A stretch of DNA of 64,000 nt from Chimonanthus salicifolius (GCA_013350335.1 CM023536.1:10002207-10066206), one strand, 5' to 3'. Numbered from the stretch's first letter, positions 11,092 through 24,032 are shown. Notes: generated from the sequence alone by a model not told the origin. Program-made: numbers and translations.

Positions 11092-14000
11092 CGACCTGAA
11101 GGGTAGGCCCGGAACGCGACTGATTTTTTTTTTTAAAAGATAAATTGAACCACAAGCATACGCAGTCTAATTGGGCCGGATCAACAATTGAGCTCAGAAG
11201 TCACACATGACCCCGTTATGTGGACTCAAACATGTACCATATGCCTGCTCCATAAAAATAGACATACAACATCAACACATAATATGCTCAAATCAAATCC
11301 ATCATTGATTAATACAAGGCATAAGAAAATCAATCATTAATTCAACATTCGAAACATTGTCTAAAAGGGCAACATAGCGTATTACATCATTTTAACATAA
11401 ATTAAGTACCACATCCGGTACTTAATAAAAATCAACAGTTCCAAGAACCAACAGAAGAAGATCAGGGCATTCCCCTCGGGGGGAATCCCAAGACACTGCC
11501 ATAGCTTAAACGCCCTAAGCCTGAAAGAGAGGGTCCTCCTCCTCGGGTTCATCGCCTGAAAGGTGAGTGGTGTGAGCTAACTAGCCCAGTGAAGGAAATA
11601 TAACAATGCACATTAAGTAAATAATAAAACAGGTTAGCAACAGTTCAATATCACATGCTTGATAACAGTAAACATAATCTCAAGTAATATATCAACATCA
11701 TGAAACCACTGCCATTATCCACCGTAACGCCTGCCGACTACACTGAGACCAGTATTAAGTCCCGACACGGTCAAAATACATCCTTGCAAGTACATCTCCG
11801 GCTCTGACTTAGCCGATACTGACACCCTCAAGTCAGCAACTGACGACAGCATGGTCCGCCCATGGTCCAGTAGACATAAACCATCTATCATATGGCCGAT
11901 ATTGGTTCAATAGCCCAGGTACGTGGAAGCAGTCTTACATACTCATACGATCAACATCGTAATATTTCAATCAACATCAGCACTCTTACCATAGTGCATC
12001 ATGTATAGGCACATGAATGGGTTCATCAAAAACCACTCATTGCTCAATACTCATCTCATCATAACACCTGTTTACAAAATCTACAGAGTTAAGTTCCCTC
12101 ACCGTTATGTGTGGTTTACGCGGTCTCTGTTCAAACAACACACAAGTGCACAATCAATATACAGATCAAATACATACACACGAGTAGTATTTTGAAATCT
12201 CACGTTTTTCCAAAAATATCTGAGGTATATGGAATTGAATCTCCTACTGGATTTCTATCCTTTTTAATTTATCATAATCCACAATATACTAATAAATAAA
12301 AAGGGGCTCAGTCCAAACTCATATTGACTTCTGGGCATTGACCAGATTGACTTATTGAGTTAGGTCTAGATCCTCGGGTCACTTCTCGGTTGTCTTCTGG
12401 ATAGGACCAGATCTGGCATTTTGAGTAGGCCTCGAGGTCACCCAGTGCCTGACTATATAGCGTCGGCCTGAAAGTGAATCACTCAACGTCCGACCAATAG
12501 GGTCGGCCTGGAAGCGGATACAATAGTATTTACACTATAAGTAATAAGAGAAGAGGGTTAGTACAATTTTAATTAACAAAAAGGGGTACTAATCATCACA
12601 TCGCATAATCTAACAAAATAATAAATTTTTTTTTTTGAATAAAATAATAATATTTATTTATTTAATTATTTATTCCTTTTTTTTCCAATGGGAAACAACA
12701 TTAAAAATCACAAGCAACAATAATATCAAATAAGAATTTTTTTTTTTGAATAAAATAATAATATTTAATTATTTAATTATTTATTCAATTTTTTTTTCTT
12801 CAATGGGAACCAACATTTAAAATCATAAGCAACTATAATCTCAAATAAAAATATATATTTTTTTTTTCCATTTTTTTTTTTCTTCTTCTTCTTCTTCTTC
12901 CCTGTTCACTGTCTGCAACAGACAGTGAACGGCCGGAACAGTAAAACTGAAAATGGGAAAAGGGGGGGTTTTCTGGACTCGGTTTTTTCATCTGACCGGT
13001 CCGATGGATTCCTCCGGGAGTCCTCTTTCCATAGGAGAGGTTTGGAACTTTCAAACTCAGTAAGCCATCCGATCTTAACACCGAAAGCTCACTGATACGA
13101 GGAACACTAGAATTTTTCCTAAATTTTGAAATCGTTTTTCTCTCTGAAAACGGAGCCAAATTCAAAAAATTTTTATTCAAAACCGATCGAAATTGAAAGG
13201 GGAATGCAGTGGTTACCTTTGCTCGGGTTCTTGGGCTAAGAATTTGATTTATAGAAAAATCTTCCTCTAAGCAACAGTGACTGAAAAACAAAGAAGGGAG
13301 GGGTTCGGCTTGAAATGAAATTACAGAGAGCAGAGAAAGAGAAGAACTGCTGGGAGTTAAAACGATTGAAAGAGGCCTGAATTTATAGGTTTTTGGCCGG
13401 AAATTCGGGGATGGGACGGCACGTCGGGAGGTGATGATCAGCCGGGAAATGGGCCGAGCGGCAATGCACGCCTGCACGCCGCTGAAGCCGCTACAGTAAA
13501 CTGCAGGTTTTGCAGATCAGCCCTCTGATATTTTCCAAATTGCAGAAAGCCCCTAGTTTTAATAAAAATTGATTTTTGAACTAAAAAAATAATTTTAAAA
13601 GCTCAAAAATTTAATCCAACCTTACAGATAGGTTAGTTTTAAAAATCTTAATCACCATAAAAATTTGGAATTTATCTCTTATTAAAAACCATTTATTTAA
13701 ATGAAAATCGTATTTTACCCATAATTACTTAATTAAACAAATGTAAAAATAACCAATTTGCAAATCTTATTTTGAAGTGAAATGAAATAACTAGACCATT
13801 CTTAAAATGGCCTAACATCCAATACCATTTTCCAAATTTATCTCTTTTCCGAAATTATTGAAAATAATTAAAACCCCCTTTCGGGGTTTCGACGGGTGAT
13901 ATTTAAATATCATTTTCTGAAAATAATTTTGTTTTAAAATCAGATATGCAAATCCTTCATTAAGGAGAATATTATCCACCGATATTATACACATAACAAT

Positions 14001-14125
14001 ATAATTTATAAAATAATAACTAAAAATGGTAAATTACCAAAATGCCCCTCCAGCTCGACGAGCTGAATCACTGAGTTTTCGGGCTCAGATTGGGCCAAAC
14101 TTGGGCTTTCCTCGAAGCCCTAACC
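11092..14125 (-). mobile_element. LTR-like unit 1 (solo LTR relic, ~3 kb, end truncated)
   Basis: Begins TGTCACGCCCCGACC and stays collinear with the units at 24033-27310 (same orientation) and 21193-27437 (opposite). It diverges after 'cgaagccctaacc' near 14125, so about 75 bp of the other end are missing and no target duplication can be read. On the minus strand a TATAAAT (13381-13387) lies in the place of the TATA box in the other copies, giving minus sense orientation. It carries the conserved hairpins described separately. A long minus-strand frame at 12833-13477 falls in the transcribed part of the LTR, matches nothing known to me and is probably chance. No gag or pol is present. Confidence 0.85.
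12904..12930. repeat. Hairpin conserved among LTR units
   Basis: Perfect inverted repeat with 12-bp arms GTTCACTGTCTG / CAGACAGTGAAC and a 3-nt loop. The same hairpin is perfect in unit 3 (22453-22479) and shortened in unit 2 (26007-26028), while the sequence around it has diverged. It lies about 450-500 bp downstream of the LTR TATA box in the sense direction, so the LTR transcript would contain it. Confidence 0.85.
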
Positions 14126-15744
14126 AAATTTTGAGTTATTTTCATTAATTTTGATTAATTTTGACTATTTTAAGTTATTTTCACTAATTTTTTTAGTTTC
14201 AGTTCTAAGATAATCTCAAATTTTGAGTTTTTTTGGAAATAATTTAATGAAATGATATTGAGTGTTTATGGAATTTAATGGAGACGTTTTAATGTCATTA
14301 ACATAGTTTGTAGGGTGTCTATGTATTTTAAAAAAATTAAAATTTTGATAAAAGCTGAAATTTCTAAGATATTTCTCATTTTTGAGTTTTTTATTGAAAA
14401 ATAAATAAAATGATATATAAATATTGCTACAATTAAATAAGAGGTCTTAATGTGATTGGTAGAGTTTTTAGACTCTTTGTATTTTTTGTGTGTGTGCATT
14501 CATTCACTCAATTGTCGCATTTCAAATGATAGAAAGAATTATAGAGTTATGAATGATTAATGAGATTTAGGAATTGGATATTAAAGAGAGAAGTTTAATC
14601 AAGTTCAAAGTTTGGGTTGGATCGAAAGAGGAAAATGGAAATCAAAAGGGAAAGAAAAAAAATTACATTCGAATTTGGATTTGGATCTAATGTTCCCTTT
14701 GATTCTTCGATTAATTCATAAATGTTGAAATCCAATCTGAAAAAAAAAAATTAAAATGCAAGAAACTATAAATGGAAAGGCTGAAACTGATGCATTTAAA
14801 TTCCCTTCTGATCCACATGAGATTGCTAATTTTTTCCGTAAATCTTTTTTTTTTTCATCAAAAGTAGAAAAATAGAAAAAAAAAAAAAAACCCTCTCATT
14901 CTCCTCTCACAACCTTCATAACTATTAAAATTTTGCATAAAACCCCTTTCAAGTACAACTATTTGTATATTAACTCTAAACTCCCATACACATATGTTAT
15001 GTACAAGAGATCTTTTTTTTTACAAAGTGTCTAGGCCTTTTAGAGCATCTGATTAATCTTCAGGATATATGCGAACCTCTCTACCCACATACTACAGAAA
15101 ATGGTCCTTTAGAATAGAGTGAGAATCAAATTAAAGACTCCCACTTCCTAAAAATTGTTAGTAGCGAATGCAAGAAGTCCATTTTAAAATCTATTTGCAA
15201 GTCATAAAATAATAGAGCTTAGAATCCACAAAAGATATAACAAGAAAGGTATAGAAGGAGAAGATCACCATTTTCAAGAAAGATTTACATTTAGTTATGT
15301 ATGTATAGAATTTTTTTCTCAAATATTATTGTAATAAAAAACATGCACAAAACAACAATAAATTTGCCAAAACCATCTTTTTCTTTCAAAGTTCAAAATT
15401 ATTTATAAAATGTTTTACTACTTCAAATAACAACAAGCTTAAATTCATTCTTTCAATTTAAACTACTAAAGAAGAAGTCTTTTTTTAAAAAAAAAAACCA
15501 TATTTTTCTTTTCAAGTTCAATATTATTTATAAAATACTTGACTGGCTCAAATTCTTTCTTCATATTTAGGCTGCTCAGAGGAAGAAGTCTACAAGGACA
15601 ATTTTTTTTGTCAAATTCATAATACATTGACAGCATTAATGAACTAAAATATGTCATTTGCACTTACATTTTTACTAAAAGTCATCTGTCTAAGAATATG
15701 CTCTTGGTGTTTATATATTAACATAATAAAGTTTATCCATTATA
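14126..15744. other. AT-rich intergenic, no feature recognised
   Basis: Many homopolymer A and T runs. No coding or RNA feature was recognised. Confidence 0.5.
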
Positions 15745-15930
15745 CTCTCTCCGTCCCATTTTAGTTATCTGATTTGAAACATTTATATTTTTTAAAGAAC
15801 TCTCTATATAAGACTAGCATGTGATCTCATCCATTTTCAATACACTTTATGCTACTCCAATATGAATGGGACAACTATTTTGGGACAATTTCAAAATCCA
15901 TATCAGACAATTAAATTAAGACATAGAAAG
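15745..15930 (+). mobile_element. Stowaway-like MITE
   Basis: Starts CTCTCTCCGTCCCATTTTAG directly after TA, the typical Stowaway (Tc1/mariner) terminus. It ends in a degenerate complement before TA. A related copy in the opposite orientation lies at 27970-28160, with landmarks 'ctctatataa', 'cactttat' and 'ccaatat' in matching order. About 186 bp, no coding capacity. Confidence 0.75.
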
Positions 15931-16960
15931 TATTGGATAATTAAATGCTTTGGCGTCAATAAGTGTCAAGTATTGTATGATCATGAAACATAGAGCAAAT
16001 TAGAAGAAAGTATACAGGGAAGGCTCTTTATAGTGCTTAAGTTTGGGACTAGTAGATTGGTGGACATAAAATTTATTTTTCATTATTTTTCTTTTTCCTC
16101 TTCTTTTATTTGTTGAAATCTGTTAAAGGAAAGGAGTATAAGTTGAGAAAAGATGCCAATGACTTAGGGGATTGAAGTTCCATCCAATACCTTTGTACTT
16201 GAGTAGAGATAAGGGTCTTGGAGTTCTTCATTTTCAAATAAATCCTTTTTAAGTTCAAAATTTTATCTTGAGGATCAACTATTCATTTTTTTTTTAAAAA
16301 AAAAAATCAGGAAGATAGCACCATTGTCTTCTTTGACTGTAAAACTGACCCCAATGAGACCCAAATTTTACAATGAGGATCAAGTTTCAATTCTGAACCG
16401 ATTTGAGAACCCCATATACCTTTATTTTTTAAATAACTTCGCCTCTCATTTATGGTTGCCAATCAATTTCTTTGCGAATATTGAGCTTCATCATATAAAT
16501 TACTTAGCTTAAAAGGTCCAACCAATGAGTATTTGCCCATCATTGAAGAATTTCTTATTCATTTCTTCCAAAATAACCCAAGAAAGTGCAAGCATTCTTG
16601 TTTGATGAATAAAGGGGAGAAAAATAAAGGACTCACAGAAGCCTGCTTCTCTGCATATATTCAAAAGAGCCATGTTTAGCCCAAAACCAGATTGAACTCC
16701 CTTTTTCTGTTTTTAAAAGACTAAGGTGTTCAGGCGTTTCATCTGACTAATTTTTGGTGCATGTATAAACCTCTCAATGCGTACACACTGGGTACAGAAC
16801 GACGGCATTTTTTCAGAACTTACTCCAAATGCCAAACAGCAAAGCACCTTTTGCCCTTAGTGTTTCATCTGCACCCATTAATGCAGGATCTATCTATTTT
16901 CTCTAGCATTTTCCCTTGTCTTTTCAAGACACTAATGAGTAGAAATTCAAGATTAGCCTC
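15931..16960. other. Intergenic 3' flank of the PPR gene
   Basis: AT-rich. No separate gene was recognised. The part next to 16960 probably holds the PPR 3' UTR and poly(A) signals, but no boundary can be placed. Confidence 0.45.
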
Positions 16961-18787
16961 TCACCAGTAGTCCTTACAGGTGCACTCTCCCCCCTTGAAA
17001 AGATGGAAGCGTGTCCGATCTCTAACAACTATTTCTCGGCGATAAATTTTAGATATGAATTTAGTGACTTGGTGACAGTCAGTACACACTCTGAGGTTCT
17101 TCACTATCCGAATTACTGTTGCATCGTCAGTGGTAATCAATCCAAAAGCAATTGCCAATTTCTCACTATGCCTAGTTAATGCTTCTTCCTTCTCTTCATC
17201 TTCTATGTCAAGCAACACATCTGTCTTGCTAGAAACATATCCTTCCAATTTTATGAAGCTCTCAATCTCCTCCCATTTTGCCAGAATTGCTTTTATCTGG
17301 GGATGTGATGAATCGCCAACAAGGAACTGATGGATAGTCCCTCTAATCTCAATTGAGCTACAACCTGGTGTCTTCATCATTCCCTTTGTTCTCATTGACA
17401 TTCGTACCTTACAGGCATCCTCATGTCGTCCAGACACAGAATATATGTTAGCAAGAAGCACAAAAACAGCAGTGTCATCTGGTTCCAGCTGAATCAAGTG
17501 TTTTGCAACATACTCTGCAAGCTCAACATTTCCATGAAACCTACAACCAGCCATAAGGGTACTCCAGGCACGGGCATCAGGCTCCATAGGCATCCGTTCT
17601 ACCATATCGCGTGCCTCCTCAAGCAGTCCAACTCGTGCTAAAAGATCCACCATACATCCATAATGTTCAATCTTAGGGTCAATACCATAAACTTCTCTCA
17701 TCAAATTGAAAATCCGACGCCCTTCCTCAACCAGACCTGCATGAGTGCATGCGCAAAGAGCTCCTATAAATGCAATATCATCAGGTATTATGCCCAACTT
17801 TTCCATAGTTGTAAAGAGACCGAGTGCTTCACAGCCTCGGCCGTGCATCGCAAGCCCCTTAATTATAGTAGTCCAAGCCAACAAATTCTTCTCACCCATC
17901 TCATTAAAAACTTCCAAAGCTAAGTCTACTTCTCCACACTTGGCATACATATCAATCAAAGCCGTGCCCAGAAAAACACTCACCCTCATCCCATTAGACT
18001 TTAAATGCCCATGCACCCATTTGCCTTGCTCAAGTGCACCCACATGAGCACAAGCACAAAGTACACTTGCCAATGTTGCCTCAGCTGGCCTAACACGGGC
18101 AAGTTGCATTTGTGCAAACACACCCAATGCCTCCTTAGACAGCCCCAGCTGAACATACCCTGCAATCACCGCACTCCAAGATATCACATTCTTCCCAGGC
18201 ATTTCATCAAAGAGCTTTTGGGCAGATCCCATGTCGCCAATTCTTGCGTACCCGCTTATCAATGAGTTCCAAGAAACAACATCTCTCAGAGGCATTTCAT
18301 CAAACAATTGACGAGAAACATCAACTCGGCCCAAAAATGAGTAGAAATGGATGAGGGCGTTGGTCACAAAGAGGTGAGTGTCGAGACCGACCTTGAGAGA
18401 CTGCCCCTGAACAGATTGGCCTGCATGCGGGCAGGTGGGAAGCTGGGCGCAGGACTTAAGGAGGAGGGGGAAGGTGTAGAGGTCGGGCAGGAGGCCCGAC
18501 CGGAGGGCGAGGATATAGATGGAAATAGATGAATGAGGAGTGGGCGTTTGGGAAAAGGAGCGGATGAGGGTGTTGAAGAAGAAAATATTCGGGCTTGGGA
18601 TTTGGGAAAAGAGGAGGCGGGCGTGGGTCAGATCGCCGGAATCCGACGACGCCGCGAGAGAGAAAAGGCGGCCGAGGAGGCGGACGTCGGAGAACAGGAG
18701 GCCGGAAGTAGTGAGGATGGCCTGGATTTGCTTGAGTTGGCTCATGTGGCCACATTTCTTGAGGAGCTCGTGAAACCGTGCAGTCAT
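16961..18787 (-). CDS. PLS-class pentatricopeptide repeat protein with E and DYW domains
   Basis: Intronless frame of 608 residues, complete for the family. PPR repeats begin around residue 50 with the usual alternation, for example DVVSWNSLISGYARIGDMG, VFLGTALIDMYAKCGEVDLA and NLLAWTTIIKGLAMHGRGCEA. An E region leads to the PG box (Pro474-Gly475) and the C-terminal DYW domain. The deaminase signature is intact: His540-Ser-Glu542, then Cys568-x-x-Cys571-His572, ending CTCKDYW (CSC/CGC is more usual). DYW proteins carry out C-to-U editing of plastid or mitochondrial transcripts, and the repeats choose the RNA site. The N-terminus lacks an obvious long transit peptide, so the target organelle and RNA are unknown. 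The next in-frame Met lies within the first repeats, which supports this start. Confidence 0.95.
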   Translation of the reverse strand: MTARFHELLKKCGHMSQLKQIQAILTTSGLLFSDVRLLGRLFSLAASSDSGDLTHARLLFSQIPSPNIFFFNTLIRSFSQTPTPHSSISIYILALRSGLLPDLYTFPLLLKSCAQLPTCPHAGQSVQGQSLKVGLDTHLFVTNALIHFYSFLGRVDVSRQLFDEMPLRDVVSWNSLISGYARIGDMGSAQKLFDEMPGKNVISWSAVIAGYVQLGLSKEALGVFAQMQLARVRPAEATLASVLCACAHVGALEQGKWVHGHLKSNGMRVSVFLGTALIDMYAKCGEVDLALEVFNEMGEKNLLAWTTIIKGLAMHGRGCEALGLFTTMEKLGIIPDDIAFIGALCACTHAGLVEEGRRIFNLMREVYGIDPKIEHYGCMVDLLARVGLLEEARDMVERMPMEPDARAWSTLMAGCRFHGNVELAEYVAKHLIQLEPDDTAVFVLLANIYSVSGRHEDACKVRMSMRTKGMMKTPGCSSIEIRGTIHQFLVGDSSHPQIKAILAKWEEIESFIKLEGYVSSKTDVLLDIEDEEKEEALTRHSEKLAIAFGLITTDDATVIRIVKNLRVCTDCHQVTKFISKIYRREIVVRDRTRFHLFKGGECTCKDYW

Positions 18788-18803
18788 GATATGTGATGAT
18801 CAT

Positions 18804-20024
18804 TTGATATTAAATCAAACGGTCAGGGTTTGGTCTTATTTGAAATTGGGCAGCGAGTGGGTAATTGTCCACATTTCATTGCCGTCGAGATCATGAAAGG
18901 GACAATAATCTCGATGACTCGTTTAGCAAAATTCAACTAATTGAGTTGATTTAATATTTATTTAAATTTTTATTTTAACGCGAGAGTAAAGCTCACTCAT
19001 AAAAATCAATTTATAAGAAGAGAGTGCCGAATTTTTCATTACAACTATTCACGCATTAAAAAAACTTAAAATTTTATAGAATATAAAGAGAGCCTTCTAG
19101 ACACCAATCTCTCTAATATTCTTTTTAATGAAAATATTTCTGAATGATATTTTGTAGTGTTTATTAAATAAATAGAGTCATTGATTTATTAAATTATTGA
19201 CCCACTTTATGGAATATAATGGACTCTTTATAAAGATTTTTACTAATGGACTCCTTATGAAGTTCAACTTTAATCATGTAATGAGTCCTTTCATTAGATA
19301 TTTTCATCCATAAAAATAATATAAAAAAATCATGTCGATCTAATCATAAAATATTTTTAGACTATCAAATATTAATTACTTTAAATTAATTTAAAATCTA
19401 GCATTTGCATCTAATGTGGAGTCGATAGGCCATCAAAAGATCTTTTCATGAATATAAAACTCCATAAAAGACATGCAATTGATTATTAAAAACCATGTTT
19501 TTCAAGTTCTCATAAATTTGATGACTTTCAATTAGTTTTTAAAACTCTCAACATTTATATGATTAAAGGATAGTCATTATTTATCCTTTATATGAGACCA
19601 CTTTGATTTGGTGTAAATTGATAGATGTATATAATGCGGACATCAAATTTAACTCAAACTCGTGAAAGACGAGTCGATTCAACTAGATCAGATTTATGAA
19701 ATGACCCTCCAAATTTATGCTTGGATCGATGGAGGGAAGAGTGTCCAAACTCAACTCAGATTTAAGTTTATTTATACATATTATTAATTAAACAAACTCA
19801 AATTTTGATCCTTTCATGAATTTGGGTTCAAAGTTAGGATCTTGTGTCCGTTAAGATTTTCATAGTATTGAGCTCAAATTGACTCAATTTCAAAGACATA
19901 TTTGTTATTTTAAGCAAAAAATGACATTGTCACATATTAATTGAGCTAAATTTTTCTTTTTTCTTTCTTAATTTTTTTTTTACTTCAAATGGACTTAATT
20001 CAAGTTGCATTCTTATTCATATTG
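18804..20024. other. Intergenic upstream of the PPR gene
   Basis: AT-rich. The part near 18800-18900 must contain the PPR promoter, but no clear TATA box was picked out. No gene was recognised. Confidence 0.45.
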
Positions 20025-20180
20025 ACATACTTTTTTTTTTTTAATGGATAACAGAAAATTTTATTACAAGAGAAAGAGAGTACAAAGAGAAAGAAACAAA
20101 GAAAAAAGATCTACAAGAATTAGACTTAAACAACATGAAAAAACAAGCAAGAGAAAAGGGGACAAAAGATTGTCAACTCC
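20025..20180 (-). mobile_element. Probable 3' end of a LINE
   Basis: A poly-T run at 20031-20041 is followed by 'aatggataacagaaaatttt' and a purine-rich stretch. On the minus strand this resembles the 3' untranslated end and poly(A) tail of a plant L1-like LINE. No coding sequence remains, so the assignment is weak. Confidence 0.4.
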
Positions 20181-20759
20181 CAATTTCATAAAATAATCCG
20201 CCAACAGAATGATTCATAATGAAATACATTATAACACATTGTCATTAGTTGACACTATGATAATTGTAATTTTTACGCGGACCGCTGAGGTATTAAGTTA
20301 ACGTAAATTGGGAGTTGACACTCTCAAAGGTTTAGTTGTCCTACAAGTGAGCCAAAATATAATTCTAATTTGATTAAAGTGGCTGAAAGCAATATTTATG
20401 CACATTTCAATCTCTTTACTTCTTTTATTTATTTTTTATAGATAAATGAGACAGTTAAGGTGAGTGTCAAATAAATCTTAACTATTTACTTATTAAACAA
20501 TTCTGATTTGCCTTGGTAAAATACTTGGGCATACAAGTCATTTAATAAATAAATTAGTATTGGTTGGATCAATACCTCTAAGATTGTTCAAATTGGAAAA
20601 CAAATTTTTGAGGAAAGTAATCCGGTCGGTGCACTGATTTTTAGATGTCTGATTTTTAAAAAATTTAGTACAGATGAATGGGGGCAAAGTGGGAAATATG
20701 AAAAATCCGTATTTCCTAAAAGACAATTACCGTGTTAAGATGGGCACACGATCAAGACC
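20181..20759. other. Intergenic, no feature recognised
   Basis: No gene or repeat was recognised up to the target duplication of the TRIM element at 20760. Confidence 0.45.
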
Positions 20760-21166
20760 AATTGTGTAAAGATCCGATCCGAAAAATCTGGGCTTAAGGC
20801 TTGGCTCAGCAAGAAACTGTCGACTTTGGGCCTACACATGTGCACGCACACGCGCGAGCCTACACGAGTTTGGATTGGGGCCTAACCCAACTAGTAGGCC
20901 CCAAAACGTGTCTTGTTGAATGAGGAGTGGCTGCCACTTATAAACTTCAAGCGGAAATCCCTCACTTCTGATGTGGGACTCTTTTCTCCCCACTCTAATG
21001 CATTCCCACTCACACACCTTTACTTGGGCCGGCCCTTATTGGACTCGGCCGTCTGGACCGGGCCAGAGTCTCACTATCCATCCCCCCTAAGCCCAGAGCC
21101 GTCCCCGGCTCAACCCAATGAATCCAGTGGAAGGTAGTAGGCCCACATAGTCCGAGTGCTGAACTT

Positions 21167-21180
21167 GGCTCTGATACTAT
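21167..21180 (-). promoter_or_regulatory. Primer-binding site of the TRIM (tRNA-Met type)
   Basis: On the minus strand the sequence beside the right LTR reads ATAGTATCAGAGCC, close to the TGGTATCAGAGC complementary to the 3' end of initiator tRNA-Met. At the other end of the internal region the plus strand has 'tcccccctaagccc' (21081-21094), a purine tract on the minus strand. Confidence 0.8.
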
Positions 21181-24032
21181 TTGTAAAGACCCTGTAATAC
21201 CATGTCCCAGATTAGGCGTGTTTTAGCTTAATAATCTTGTTTAGCCGGTTAATCTCGAGGATTTCGGCTAGGGCTTCGAGGGAAGTCCAGTTGTGGCCCA
21301 ATCCGAGCTCGTGAGCTCAGTGATCCAGCTCGTTCAGCTGGAGGGGCATTTTGGTAATTTACCGCTTTGTGTTATAATTTTTAAAAATTATGTTGTTATG
21401 TGAATATTATTAGTGGATAATATTCTCCTTGATAAAGGATTTGCATTTCTGATTTTAAAATAATTTTATTTTCAGAAAATGGTATTTTAAATCCGCCCGT
21501 CAAAACCCCGAAAGGGAGTATTAATTATTTTAAAGGGTTTTGAAAATGAAATAAATTTTGAAGTTTGTATTTTATGGTAGACCATTTTAAAAAAATGGTC
21601 TAGTTATTCTTTGGCACCCCAAAATGAGGTTTCTAAATTGTTTATTTTAACAATTGTTTATTTAAGTAAATAGTATAAATTTATGATTTTTATTTAAATA
21701 AATGGTTTTTAGTGAGAGTTAAATTCCAAAATTTTATGGTGATTAAGATTTTTAAAACCCAACCTATCTGTAAGGTTGGATCAAAATTTTTGAGCTTCTA
21801 AAAACATGTTTTAGTTAAAAATCTACTTTTTACTTAAAATCGGAACCTTTTTGCAAAAATGGAAAATGTGGAGGGCTGATCTGCAACCCAAAAATTGTTA
21901 TTGTTGCAAGCGTCACCAGGCACCGCATGCCGCTGCATGCAGTGGCCGGGTGACTCGAAATTCCGGCCATTTTTCTATAAAATGAACCCTCAGCCTTCGG
22001 TTCTAAACTTCCACAAACCTTCTCCTCTCTCTCTGTCTCTCAGTCCAACTGAAACCCGACCGGCCGAGCCCCTTTTCCCTCTCTATTTTCCAGTTTTTCC
22101 AGCCGTAAGTTTTTTGGGGAAAAAATTTCAAAAGACCAGATTTCAACCCAAGAACTCAATTAAAGGTAACCATTGCATTCCCCTTTCGATTTCAATCGAT
22201 TTTGAATCAAGAAAAACCAGTTTTGGCCATGTTTTCAATAAGAAAAATCAGTTTGAAGTTTTAAGAAATTCCATGAGTTTCTCGTACCAGTGAACTTTCG
22301 GTGTTAAGATCGGATGGCTTACTGAGTTTCAAAGCTCCAAACCTCTCCCTATGGAAAGAGGACTCCTGGAGGAATCCATCGGACCGGTCAGATATAAAAA
22401 CCGAATCCGAAAAACCCTCCATTTTCAAATTCGTTTTTCACAGTTTTTGGTCGTTCACTGTCTGTTGCAGACAGTGAACTGGAGGAAGAAGAAGAGAAAA
22501 AAAAAAAAAAAAAAATTTATGCTGATACTTATGTTTGTGATGTTGGTTCCCTTTGAAAAAAAAAAAAAATATAAATATATATATAATTAAATGATTGAAT
22601 AAATAAATATTATTATTTCATTAAAAATAAATAAATTTTGTTAGATTATGTGATGTGATGTTAGTACCCCATTTTGTTAATTAAAATTGTACTAACCCTC
22701 TTCTCTTATTACTTATAGTGTAAATACTATTGTATTCTCTTCCAGGCCGACTCTATTGGTCGGGCACTGAGTGATTCACTTTCAGGCTGAAGCTATATAG
22801 TCGGGCACTGGGTGACCTCGAGGCCTAACTCAAAATTTCAGATCTGGTCCTATCCAGAAGACAACAGATAAGTGACCCGAGGATCTAAACCTAACTCAAT
22901 AAGTCAATCTGGTCAATGCCCAGAAGACAATATGAGTTTTGGACTGAGCCCCTTTTTATTTATTATTATATTGTGGATTATGATAATTTAAAAAAGGATA
23001 GAAACCAAGTAGGAGACTCAATTCCATGAATCCTGGATATTTTTGGGAAAACGTATGATTTCCAAATACTGTTTGTGTGTATGTATTTGTTATGTATATG
23101 GATTGTGCACTTGTGTGTTGTTTGAACAGAGACCGCGTAAACCACACATCACGGTGAGGGAACTTAACTCTGCAGATTTTGTAAACAGGTTTTATGATGA
23201 GATGAGCATTGAACAATGAGTGGTTTCAGTTTGATGAACCCACTCATGTGCCTATACATGATGCACTGTGGTAATAGTGCTGATAATGGTTGTGATATTA
23301 CGATGTTGATCGTATGAGTATTTAAGACTGTTTCCACGTACCTGGGCTATTGAACCAATATGGGCCATATGATAGATGGTTTATGTCTACTGGACTATGG
23401 GCGGACCATGCTGTCGTCAGTTGCTGACGTGAGGGTGTCAGTATCGGCTAAGTCAGAGCGAGAGATGTACTTGCAAGGATGTATTTTGACCTTGTCGGGA
23501 CTTAATACTGGTCTCAGCATAATAGGCAGGCATTACGGTGGATGATGGCAGTGTTTGATGATGTTGATGTATTACTTGAGATTATGCTTATTGTTATCAA
23601 GCACGTGATATTATTGAACTGTTGCTAACCTGTATATCTTTACTTAAACTGCATTGTTATATTTCCTTCACTGGGCTAGTTAGCTTACACCACTCACCTT
23701 TCAGGCGATGAACCCGAGGAGGATGACCCTCTTTTTCAAGCTTAGGGTGGATAAGCTGAAGCAGTGTTTCGGGATTCCCCCGGAGGGGAATGCCCTAATC
23801 TTCTCTTGTTGGTTCATGAAACCGTTTGCTTTTATTAAGTACCGGATGTGGTACTTAATTTGTGTTAATTTGATGTACTAGGCTATGTTGCCTTTGTAGT
23901 GGTTTGAGACAATGTTTTGAATGTTAAAATCAATGGTTGATTTTCTCATGTTATGTGTTGATGTTATTGTTATGTCTCTTTTGTGAGGTAGACTTATGGT
24001 TTGTATTTGAGTCCACATGTTAGGATCATGTG

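Noticed and set aside
12833..13477. 214-codon minus-strand frame as a gene
   Set aside because: It lies wholly within LTR unit 1, is full of low-complexity Ser, Leu and Arg runs, matches no family I know and is not kept open in the other two LTR copies.
18456..18803. 115-codon frame rich in Pro opposite or beside the PPR start
   Set aside because: It is an alternate reading of the PPR 5' coding region, which is GC-rich. The PPR frame explains the sequence.
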